Assembly: GCA_026395675.1 (NCBI GenBank)
Contig: JAPLYF010000028.1
Span: forward strand, 1-30,239
Length of the DNA: 30,239 nucleotides
Direction: 5' to 3'
DNA from: Candidatus Parcubacteria bacterium
GTDB taxonomy: Bacteria; Patescibacteriota; Patescibacteriia; CAIXNZ01
Shown here: positions 6,061 through 11,613 of the stretch, piece by piece
Layout of the letters: every line of letters begins with the position of its first letter
Numbering within the stretch: the first letter of the stretch is position 1
The notes under the pieces: model-generated
What the model was told of the DNA's origin: nothing
What the model saw: only the letters and a program-made list of their open reading frames with translations
Database searches by the model: none
Position numbers and translations under genes: made by a program

Positions 6061-7740
6061 ATGAAAAATATTGCGAGATTGATTAAATCAGTAAAGGCTG
6101 CCAGCCAGGGCTCTTTAACCCATCCCAACCGGGAAGGCGCTCCGAGTTTTTATCGGAGTAAAAAAGAGCAGGTTGTGCAGATCCTCACTACCGGGACCTT
6201 AAGCAACACCTTCTATGCCTCGGCCGAACAGCTCGGCAGGGAAGCCATAGAGGTTTTGCTTTTGGCAAGGCACGAGTGTCCGGAATTTTTGGCTAAGGCC
6301 TTGGCCTATGCCAGAAATGAAGGATTACTCAAGACCATGCCGGTCCTGGGGCTAGCAATGCTCTCCGGAGAGAGAAAGGCCAAACAATACTTCCAGGCCA
6401 CTTTCAATCAGGTAATTAAAACGCCGGATGATTTAAGGGCATTTGTACTGCTCTGTAAATCAGGCGTAATACCTGGGCGAAAGGGCTTGGGCGGGATGAC
6501 TCGTGATGCGGTGGTGACCTGGCTGGGAAATCTTTCAGAGTATCACACGGTGAAATACGGTTCGGCCGCTTCCCGTGAGATCACCTTGAGAGATATTCTC
6601 CGCTTGGCTCACCCCAAACCGCAAAACGAGGCTCTTGCCGAGCGTTTTGGCTACTTGGTTTCAGGGAAGCGGGCCTTGAGTGCAAACTCAGGTCTTAATC
6701 CCCAGATTCGCATGCTGGAAACTTTGAAGCGGGCGACTACTGAGGAAGAAACGCTTAACCTCGTGCGCGAGGGTAAGCTGCCTTTTGAAGTAGTTATTCC
6801 CGCAGTCAAAGCGACCACGCCGGCAATCTGGTCAGCATTGCTCCACAATGCGCCCTACTTTAACTTGCTGCGAAATTTGGTGACGTTTACGCGCCATCAG
6901 GTTTTCCAAAGTGAGGCAGAGGTAGAGTATGCTGTGCAGCGGCTGACTGACACCAGAGCAGTCGAGCGTTCGAAAGTGTTGCCGTTCCGGTACTTCCAGG
7001 CCTGGCAGCAGTATGTGGCAATGGAAAATCCAGACAGTCGGATCGCAGATGCTTTGCGACAGGCCCTGGAGATTTCCTTTGTTAACATGCCGTCGCTGGG
7101 TTCTTGCCAGATTGCGATCGGTACTGATACCAGCGGTTCAATGGGCAGTCAGGTCTCTGAAAAGAGCTCTACTCGTTTCATTGATATCGCGGGCATTTTT
7201 ACCGGTGCTTTACTGCGCAAGGCAGAAGGCCGGGTTATTCCTTTACCTTTCGACACCGAGATCCACATCAACCATGGTCTTTCTGGCCGTGATGAAATAC
7301 TCACGACTACTGAAAAGATCAGTCACTGGTGTGGCGGTGGCACTGCGGTCGGCGCTCCGATACAGTTCCTGCTTGATCGACGGATTTCCGTGGATGTCTT
7401 TATTGGCATCACCGATCAGATAGAATGGGCCTATGGCGAAGGAATGTATTGCAGTGGGAGTTTCCTTGACTTGTGGCGTGAGTACCGCAAGCAGGTTAAT
7501 CCTCATTGCAAGGCATATCTGGTAACCATTGCCCCGTATCGCGACGCGGTTGTACCGCAAGGCGAGGAAGGTATTCGTTTCATCTACGGATGGAACGACA
7601 GCGTACTCGGTTACATTGCTAATGATCTGGCAGGCGGCGTCAGCCAAATGCAGGCCATTGAGCAAATGCAGCTTGAGTTTGCTGGGGATAACGGTCCACT
7701 TCCCGAGACCGCTAGCGAGGACGCGCAGATTGAAGATTAG
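6061..7740 (+). CDS. rsr: TROVE-domain RNA-binding protein, Ro60/Rsr homologue
   Basis: A 559-aa protein with the N-terminal TROVE domain (about residues 1-340, alpha-helical repeats that in Ro60 form a ring binding Y RNA and the 3' ends of misfolded RNAs). This is followed by a von Willebrand A domain. The MIDAS metal site is complete: D356-T-S358-G-S360, T428 in GGGTAVG, and D452 in GITDQ. Bacterial Rsr proteins work with Y RNAs and exoribonucleases such as PNPase in RNA quality control and stress. The start is set by AAGGAGGT. The gene is visibly GC-richer than the host genes and uses codons such as CGC, CGG and CTG freely, so horizontal origin is likely. The stop codon lies inside a strong hairpin (7731-7758). 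The large RNA directly upstream is the likely partner, by inference. There is no rtcB nearby. Confidence 0.93.
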   Translation: MKNIARLIKSVKAASQGSLTHPNREGAPSFYRSKKEQVVQILTTGTLSNTFYASAEQLGREAIEVLLLARHECPEFLAKALAYARNEGLLKTMPVLGLAMLSGERKAKQYFQATFNQVIKTPDDLRAFVLLCKSGVIPGRKGLGGMTRDAVVTWLGNLSEYHTVKYGSAASREITLRDILRLAHPKPQNEALAERFGYLVSGKRALSANSGLNPQIRMLETLKRATTEEETLNLVREGKLPFEVVIPAVKATTPAIWSALLHNAPYFNLLRNLVTFTRHQVFQSEAEVEYAVQRLTDTRAVERSKVLPFRYFQAWQQYVAMENPDSRIADALRQALEISFVNMPSLGSCQIAIGTDTSGSMGSQVSEKSSTRFIDIAGIFTGALLRKAEGRVIPLPFDTEIHINHGLSGRDEILTTTEKISHWCGGGTAVGAPIQFLLDRRISVDVFIGITDQIEWAYGEGMYCSGSFLDLWREYRKQVNPHCKAYLVTIAPYRDAVVPQGEEGIRFIYGWNDSVLGYIANDLAGGVSQMQAIEQMQLEFAGDNGPLPETASEDAQIED

Positions 7741-7758
7741 CCATGGGGCTGATCTTCA
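7731..7758 (+). other. Hairpin spanning the TROVE stop codon
   Basis: TGAAGAT-t-AGCC pairs with GGCT-g-ATCTTCA around an ATGG loop: 11 bp with one mismatch. The TAG stop (7738-7740) is in the left arm. There is no U-tract. Confidence 0.65.
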
Positions 7759-8012
7759 CTCCCAAATGGGAGTCCCACGTCTGACTGCGCGCAGCTCTGT
7801 CCCCCAACGCGGGACCTTTCCCTTAACTGCGGTTAACGTGATGCCAACGTTTTCTGCGGTTCTGTGTGATGACCAAAGAGCACCCTGGGTCTAAAAGACC
7901 GAAACCAATTGTTAGGCATTTATGTCTACAGTTGTCCCAAATGGGATCAGGGATAAATTAAGTGGGAGAAACCTCGACTTTTACAGGATAAGGCAACTTA
8001 TCCTGTTTATTT
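7758..8012 (+). other. Structured non-coding stretch after TROVE, partly related to the large RNA
   Basis: About 400 bases (7741-8143) carry no credible gene. Local hairpins include ACTCCC/GGGAGT (7758-7773), the palindrome CTGCGCGCAG, TTAAC/GTTAA and GGTCT/AGACC. TCCCAAATGGGA occurs twice. The block at 7791-7814 (GCAGCTCTG ... AACGCGGGA) aligns with 5700-5725 of the large RNA at about 22 of 26 positions. It may be a 3' UTR module or a second, smaller RNA. No promoter is obvious. Confidence 0.4.
7983..8012 (+). terminator. Terminator-like hairpin
   Basis: ACAGGATAAG / CTTATCCTGT, 10 bp closed by a GCAA tetraloop, then TTATTTC. The U-tract is weak, so termination is probably partial. Confidence 0.6.
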
Positions 8013-8039
8013 CAAAGCTTGTAAATTTATTTTGCTGTG

Positions 8040-8074
8040 CAATCCGTAGTTCTGCATAGCAGAACGAAGGATTG
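8040..8074 (+). repeat. Palindromic intergenic repeat, copy 2
   Basis: CAATCC-gta-GTTCTGC-ata-GCAGAAC-gaa-GGATTG, nearly identical to 5935-5969. The otherwise similar leader at 9747-9807 lacks it, so it looks like an insertion. Confidence 0.8.
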
Positions 8075-8087
8075 TAAGTTTTGAAAG

Positions 8088-8110
8088 TAACATCAGCCTT
8101 GCTGGTGTTA
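8088..8110 (+). promoter_or_regulatory. Family 2 leader hairpin, copy 2
   Basis: TAACATCAGC / GCTGGTGTTA, 10 bp with a CTT loop, flanked by GTTTTGAAAG and AAAAAGTAATTTGAAAA. The flanks are shared with 9778-9825. TAAGGAGGT precedes the ATG at 8144. Confidence 0.7.
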
Positions 8111-8143
8111 AAAAAGTAATTTGAAAACATAAGGAGGTGCTAA

Positions 8144-9193
8144 ATGATTTATACGGATACAGCTTTACTAAATTTAAATCCTGCAGATTTAGCGCAAGCT
8201 GATGACGCAGAAATTAATGCGCTCAGAAAACATTTGCATCAAATGTGGGATGAAAGTACGGGAGATGATAAAAAATACCATCGTTCTATTTGGGAACTTT
8301 GGGGTAGTTTATCTTATCCTTTTACATTTGCGGAAAAAGCCGAATATCAGGCGGAACGACAGCTCACTCCTCGCCAGGCATGGATCAAAAGCTATAACGA
8401 GCAATTTAAGCCGAATAGCGATGTTCCTTGGCTTAGCGATGATGAGTTTGATGAAGTTTTTCGACTTCTGTTCCGGCCTTACTCGGAAATTTACCAGCGT
8501 CTTGATGAACTAACGTCAAAACGCTGGAATCCTTTCCAGGCCGAGTATTTGTATGAAATCGAACACATGACTTTCCCGATCTGCAAACCGGACGGCTGGT
8601 TAGTCGGCAAAATTATGCAACATGATTTGGATGACTATAAAACCAGAATACTTCCTCACCTCGGACTTAAAACTGAGTGGCAGGAAGAATCTGATGCTGA
8701 ATATGAGGAATATCTCCTTGAGCTTGCTAATCGCAGCCTCTGGAGAAAATCCATTGACAAACTGAGATCTTGGAAATGGAGAATTAAATCTCTGTTTCAG
8801 AAACGTGAAAGTCCCTGGGAGCAACCTGGTATTCAGCAAGCCCTGATAGGCAGCATCTATGAGCAATCTCCGAGTGCGTACGTTCAACTCAGATTTAGAC
8901 AGGGTTACGGCCATCTACCTGATCTTGTTTTTGTTCCCCTGATACCCTTGGAGTATTTCCGCCTTTCGTTCAATGGGCATGCTCTCTGCGGATATGCTTA
9001 CGGTCCTTGTTATTCTGAATACGGCATGCTTGACATGCTCGACAATCCCACCGGCCGTGACGATGGCTGGCGCTTCATGGACGGTTTCATTTACGAATTC
9101 AATCCTGTCAATTCGTTTCCTTGGAAGGATGAATTGCCGGGTAATCCTGATCGTCTTTCAAATGATCAGCGCATCGAATACCGTTACTATTGA
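8144..9193 (+). CDS. Hypothetical protein, 349 aa, Trp/Tyr-rich
   Basis: I do not recognise a family. The start is firm (TAAGGAGGTGCTAA-ATG). The protein looks soluble and mostly alpha-helical in the first half, with many aromatic residues (YHRSIWELWGSLSYPFTF, WLSDDEF, SLWRKSIDKLRSWKW). A basic helix lies near residues 200-225. The C-terminal part is denser in Gly/Tyr/Pro (NGHALCGYAYGPCYSEYG). There is no signal peptide, TM segment or visible catalytic motif. It shares the family 2 leader with the TROVE gene and the 9873 gene, which suggests joint control. A TGA stop and a conserved terminator hairpin follow. Confidence 0.8.
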   Translation: MIYTDTALLNLNPADLAQADDAEINALRKHLHQMWDESTGDDKKYHRSIWELWGSLSYPFTFAEKAEYQAERQLTPRQAWIKSYNEQFKPNSDVPWLSDDEFDEVFRLLFRPYSEIYQRLDELTSKRWNPFQAEYLYEIEHMTFPICKPDGWLVGKIMQHDLDDYKTRILPHLGLKTEWQEESDAEYEEYLLELANRSLWRKSIDKLRSWKWRIKSLFQKRESPWEQPGIQQALIGSIYEQSPSAYVQLRFRQGYGHLPDLVFVPLIPLEYFRLSFNGHALCGYAYGPCYSEYGMLDMLDNPTGRDDGWRFMDGFIYEFNPVNSFPWKDELPGNPDRLSNDQRIEYRYY

Positions 9194-9201
9194 TTATTTG
9201 C

Positions 9202-9243
9202 ACCCCACCAAATCAGCCGACGGGCCTCTGGTGGGGTTATTTC
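9202..9243 (+). terminator. Conserved terminator-like hairpin, copy 1
   Basis: ACCCCACCA (9202-9210) pairs with TGGTGGGGT (9229-9237), with GCC/GGC inside, followed by TTATTTC. Near-identical copies lie at 10433 and 10823. The U-tract is weak, and the family 1 leader begins only 7 bases later. Confidence 0.65.
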
Positions 9244-9250
9244 ATCCAAA

Positions 9251-9363
9251 ACCTCCTTGGTAGCCGTAAAAATCAAGCCAGAAAAAATTTTGAAAAAAGG
9301 ACATTGTTTGTGATTTTCAAACGGCAACCAAAAACATTTGGCAAAATGCCAAAACGAGGAGGT
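9251..9363 (+). promoter_or_regulatory. Family 1 anti-SD leader element, copy A
   Basis: P1: ACCTCCTT (9251-9258) pairs with the ribosome-binding site GAGGAGGT (9356-9363). P2: GGTaGCCGT (9259-9267) pairs with ACGGCaACC (9321-9329). P3: TTTGGCA-aaa-TGCCAAA (9337-9353) stands just before the Shine-Dalgarno. When folded, the site for the gene at 9369 would be hidden. Confidence 0.75.
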
Positions 9364-9368
9364 AAATC

Positions 9369-9701
9369 ATGGGTAGTACGAAACATTTGACTTGTGAAGC
9401 AATGGATCTGTTGACCAAGGAAGAACGCGATCAATTGGATGAGAAAGACCTCCAGCGCTTGCGAGAATATTATTCCAAATTAGAGGATGAAGGTAAAATC
9501 ACCCGTGATCAACTTAGGAATTGGATGTTCTTACCGATGACTAAAGAGGAAGTAGAGCAGCTTCGTGAAATTCGCAAACAGGATAGCTGGCTATTTGCCC
9601 TCAATTTTAGCGAAATGGAACGTCGAGAATCTGATCCCAATTATGGCCATGCTGACGATCCAACTTGCGTTTTGGTAGAATTTGAGGGCGACGTGGAATA
9701 A
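9369..9701 (+). CDS. Small protein of the W-L-x3-N-x3-M family, member A
   Basis: A 110-aa acidic protein of unknown function. Start fixed by GAGGAGGT 5 bases before the ATG. It begins MGSTKHLT and carries a helical middle insert (about residues 15-50) missing from its paralogue at 10589. The shared core follows: PMTKEEVEQLREIRKQDSWL then FALNFSEME, then ESDPNY...DDPTCV. Pairs with the 10589 gene over nearly its whole C-terminal half. It sits behind its own anti-SD leader (9251-9363). Confidence 0.75.
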   Translation: MGSTKHLTCEAMDLLTKEERDQLDEKDLQRLREYYSKLEDEGKITRDQLRNWMFLPMTKEEVEQLREIRKQDSWLFALNFSEMERRESDPNYGHADDPTCVLVEFEGDVE

Positions 9702-9723
9702 CTCGTTGCCAATCTATGATTTC

Positions 9724-9752
9724 CAGGGTGACAAAAGTCACCCTGTTCATTC
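9724..9752 (+). terminator. Terminator-like hairpin
   Basis: CAGGGTGAC / GTCACCCTG, 9 bp with an AAAA loop, then TTCATTC. It is followed by TTCAAAGCTTATAAATTTA, which matches the bases after the hairpin at 7983-8006. Confidence 0.6.
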
Positions 9753-9872
9753 AAAGCTTATAAATTTAGTTTACAGGTTTTGAAAGTAACATCAGTTTCT
9801 GGTGTTAAAAAAGTAATTTGAAAATTAAAAAGCCATCCTTCGCTTAAGCTTCGGATGGCAAAGGAGGTAAAA
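9747..9872 (+). promoter_or_regulatory. Family 2 leader, copy 3, with a different palindrome near the SD
   Basis: The shared blocks are AAAGCTTATAAATTTA, GTTTTGAAAGTAACATCAG, the hairpin TAACATCAG/CTGGTGTTA (9787-9807) and AAAAAGTAATTTGAAAA. The CAATCC palindrome of copies 1 and 2 is absent. Instead GCCATCC-ttc-GC-ttaa-GC-ttc-GGATGGC is present just before AAAGGAGGT. Confidence 0.65.
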
Positions 9873-10079
9873 ATGTATATTCCCATGCAGGCAATTGTGG
9901 CCATGAGGGCTGTGGGACGCGCCATGAGTGAAATTGATAAGATCGACAGCGACTACATTGATTTGGCCAAGTCATATCTTACCGATGGCCTCAATGATTT
10001 TTCTGTCATGAAGATAATGATGGAGGCCTTGCCGTTTGCTTTTGCCGTGGCTGTTGTGAGGACAGCTCAAAAAAACTGA
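9873..10079 (+). CDS. Small protein, 68 aa, unknown
   Basis: The start is the ATG at 9873, 5 bases after AAAGGAGGT; an upstream in-frame ATG at 9855 lies inside the palindrome and the SD. The product MYIPMQAIVAMRAVGRAMSE... is helical and moderately hydrophobic at both ends, with an acidic centre (EIDKIDSDYIDLAKSYL). The Ala/Val/Phe-rich C-terminus (about residues 50-63) is too short to be a sure membrane segment. It lacks the W-L-x3-N motif of its neighbours and has a family 2 leader. Element B starts 12 bases after its stop with no terminator between. Confidence 0.7.
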   Translation: MYIPMQAIVAMRAVGRAMSEIDKIDSDYIDLAKSYLTDGLNDFSVMKIMMEALPFAFAVAVVRTAQKN

Positions 10080-10090
10080 AAAGTTTTTAA

Positions 10091-10203
10091 ACCTCCTCGG
10101 TAGCCGTGACTATGAAAAACAAAGGCGGAACAAGTAAATGTTCCTAAACGGCAAACCTAAACTTGGCGTGCGCCTTTGGCGCATTGCCTAAAAACGAGGA
10201 GGT
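10091..10203 (+). promoter_or_regulatory. Family 1 anti-SD leader element, copy B
   Basis: P1: ACCTCCTC (10091-10098) with GAGGAGGT (10196-10203), 8 Watson-Crick pairs; copy A has T-G at the last pair. P2: GGTaGCCGT with ACGGCaaACC (10148-10157). An inner hairpin GGAACA/TGTTCC lies at 10127-10144. P3: GGC-gt-GCGC / GCGC-att-GCC just before the SD. Confidence 0.75.
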
Positions 10204-10208
10204 AAAGC

Positions 10209-10409
10209 ATGCTTAGAACCCAAGATCTAAGCGACGAGGAATTGCGAGAGTTGATGTCAAGGCCTTTGACAGAAAAGGAAGCAGAATCCCTGAGTAAAAT
10301 TAATCGAGAAGCTCACTGGTTACTGGCCTTGAATCTTCGGGAGATGGAAGAAGAGGGATCTATTCAGACAATCCGCGTCAAAATACCTCGCAAATTTAGA
10401 AAGCGTTGA
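10209..10409 (+). CDS. Small protein of the W-L-x3-N-x3-M family, member B
   Basis: 66 aa, start set by GAGGAGGT 5 bases upstream. Shared core: MSRPLTEKEAESLSKI, then HWLLALNLREMEEE. Unlike its relatives the C-terminus is basic (RVKIPRKFRKR) rather than acidic, so this member could bind nucleic acid or sit opposite the acidic ones; that is inference. The stop overlaps a small hairpin GAGGA-ataa-TCCTC (10408-10421). Function unknown. Confidence 0.7.
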   Translation: MLRTQDLSDEELRELMSRPLTEKEAESLSKINREAHWLLALNLREMEEEGSIQTIRVKIPRKFRKR

Positions 10410-10432
10410 GGAATAATCCTCGCGCTATTTGC

Positions 10433-10474
10433 ACCCCACCAGATCAGCCATCGGGCCTTTGGTGGGGTTATTTA
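10433..10474 (+). terminator. Conserved terminator-like hairpin, copy 2
   Basis: ACCCCACCA / TGGTGGGGT (10433-10441 with 10460-10468), followed by TATTTATCC. Same as 9202 and 10823. Confidence 0.65.
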
Positions 10475-10480
10475 TCCAAA

Positions 10481-10582
10481 ACCTCCTTAGGTGCTGTATG
10501 AAAAAGAAGAAAATGGGACAAAGAAGATAGTTTCCCAAAACGGCAACCCTTAACAAGGCAAAAAATGCCAAAATAAGGAGGT
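10481..10582 (+). promoter_or_regulatory. Family 1 anti-SD leader element, copy C
   Basis: P1: ACCTCCTTA with TAAGGAGGT (10574-10582), 9 Watson-Crick pairs. P2: GGT-GCTGT (10490-10497) with ACGGC-a-ACC (10540-10548), containing a G-U pair. Inner GGGA/TCCC. P3: GGCA-aaaaa-TGCC (10557-10569). Confidence 0.75.
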
Positions 10583-10588
10583 AAAAAC

Positions 10589-10807
10589 ATGAGGAGTACA
10601 AAACATTTAACTAGAGAGCAGATCAGGAAGTTGCTGTTCGCACCTTTGTCAAAAGAGGCGGCGGAGTGTATGCGCAAAGCAGATGAATCAGATCGATGGT
10701 TACTTGCTCTCAATTTTCAAGAGATGGAACGTCAGGAGTCAGATCCAAATTATGATCCTGCAAACGATCCTACCTGCGTACCCGTCACAATTGAAAACGA
10801 TGAGTAA
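10589..10807 (+). CDS. Small protein of the W-L-x3-N-x3-M family, member C
   Basis: 72 aa, acidic. Start set by AAGGAGGT 6 bases upstream. It begins MRSTKHLTREQ, close to MGSTKHLT of member A. Core: APLSKEAAECMRKADESDRW then LLALNFQEME, followed by ESDPNYDPANDPTCVPV and an acidic end. Close paralogue of member A without the 35-residue insert. Its stop codon lies in the loop of GATGAGT-aata-ACTCATC (10799-10816). Function unknown. Confidence 0.75.
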   Translation: MRSTKHLTREQIRKLLFAPLSKEAAECMRKADESDRWLLALNFQEMERQESDPNYDPANDPTCVPVTIENDE

Positions 10808-10822
10808 TAACTCATCATTTGC

Positions 10823-10864
10823 ACCCCACCAGATCAGCCCTCGGGCCTTTGGTGGGGTTATTTA
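10823..10864 (+). terminator. Conserved terminator-like hairpin, copy 3
   Basis: ACCCCACCA / TGGTGGGGT (10823-10831 with 10850-10858), followed by TATTTATTC. Confidence 0.65.
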
Positions 10865-10870
10865 TTCAAA

Positions 10871-11000
10871 ACCTCCTTGGGTGCTGTGGTAAAACAAATA
10901 GCGAGGAATTTGGGATTAAAGAAGAAAAATGGACAGTTTCCCAAAACAGCAATCCTAAATCTGGCAGAAGCTTAAAGCTTACTGCTAAAAACGAGGAGGT
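10871..11000 (+). promoter_or_regulatory. Family 1 anti-SD leader element, copy D
   Basis: P1: ACCTCCTT (10871-10878) with GAGGAGGT (10993-11000). P2: GGGT-GCTGT (10879-10887) with ACAGC-a-ATCC (10946-10955); GCTGT/ACAGC here against GCCGT/ACGGC in A is a compensatory change. Inner TGGGA/TCCCA. P3: GCAG-a-AGCT / AGCT-ta-CTGC. Confidence 0.75.
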
Positions 11001-11006
11001 ATGAAC

Positions 11007-11462
11007 ATGGAAAAAAATCGTAGACGAGATGATGGATGGTTACTTCAGATGAATCTTTTACAGATGGATCTCGAGGAAATTGAAAATTCGCTTGATGAAT
11101 GGCGAGATCAAGTTCCTCCCGATATGGTTGATAAAATTTTTGGCAAATGGGAAAATTCAATTTCAGTCCCATTGCCTGGCGAGGTCTGGGGTAAAACTTC
11201 AGATTCAAAACCAGAGCTGCCAGTTAAATTTTATTCTGAAGATAACCAGCTTTTTTTGGTAGCTACTCGAGACCTTACCGATGCTCGTCTTTGGCATAAT
11301 GACCAGGTCTTATTCTATCAAAATAGTTGGGATAAGGATACGGCTGGTCCTATACCTAAAATATTCTTTTTGTTCTTAATCGAAGATCCCTTCGTTAAAC
11401 AAGAAGAATGGCGTTTCAAGAACGGGTTGAGATGGGAAATTATTTCCAGCCCTAATAAGTAA
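11007..11462 (+). CDS. 152-aa protein with divergent W-L-x3-N-x3-M core, member D
   Basis: Start chosen at the ATG at 11007, 6 bases after GAGGAGGT; an ATG at 11001 touches the SD. The N-terminus RDDGWLLQMNLLQMDLEEIE carries the family motif, but the paralogous N-terminal part is missing. A ~100-residue C-terminal region of mixed strands follows (VPLPGEVWGKTSDSK, LFLVATRDLTDARLWHNDQV, FFLFLIEDPFVKQEEWRF), unlike the other members. I do not recognise this domain. Possibly the family motif is a docking segment attached to different tails. Confidence 0.75.
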   Translation: MEKNRRRDDGWLLQMNLLQMDLEEIENSLDEWRDQVPPDMVDKIFGKWENSISVPLPGEVWGKTSDSKPELPVKFYSEDNQLFLVATRDLTDARLWHNDQVLFYQNSWDKDTAGPIPKIFFLFLIEDPFVKQEEWRFKNGLRWEIISSPNK

Positions 11463-11478
11463 TTTTTTGTCTTCAACA

Positions 11479-11507
11479 AGGCCTGCCAAAATTGGTGGGT
11501 CTTTTTT
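11479..11507 (+). terminator. Rho-independent terminator at the island end
   Basis: AGGCCTGCCA pairs with TGGTGGGTCT (three G-U) around AAAT, with six T at the end. Unlike the hairpins inside the island it has a full U-tract. Confidence 0.8.
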
Positions 11508-11598
11508 AATTAATCCAATTCCATAATTGTCCCAACAAGGCCGTTTTCGCCCGAAATATTGACAATTTATTTCATTAATAGAATAATTGGTTAATAAA

Positions 11599-11607
11599 TG
11601 ATATAAT
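11599..11607 (+). promoter_or_regulatory. Extended -10 promoter giving a leaderless mRNA
   Basis: TGATATAAT (TGN plus perfect TATAAT at 11602-11607) ends 6 bases before the ATG at 11614, so transcription should start at or next to the start codon. A second possible promoter, TTGACA (11559-11564), 17 bases, AATAAT (11582-11587), would give a ~20 nt leader without a Shine-Dalgarno. Confidence 0.65.
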
Positions 11608-11613
11608 ATCAAT

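Noticed and set aside
7013..7423. 136-codon plus-strand ORF and a 140-codon minus-strand ORF (7243-7665) within TROVE
   Set aside because: Both lie wholly within the clear TROVE/vWA coding frame and look like shadows of its GC-rich codons.
9202..10864. Treating the three ACCCCACCA/TGGTGGGGT hairpins as full terminators with separate promoters
   Set aside because: U-tracts are weak and only about 7 bases separate them from the next leader, leaving no room for a promoter. Kept as terminator-like, possibly processing or partial termination sites.
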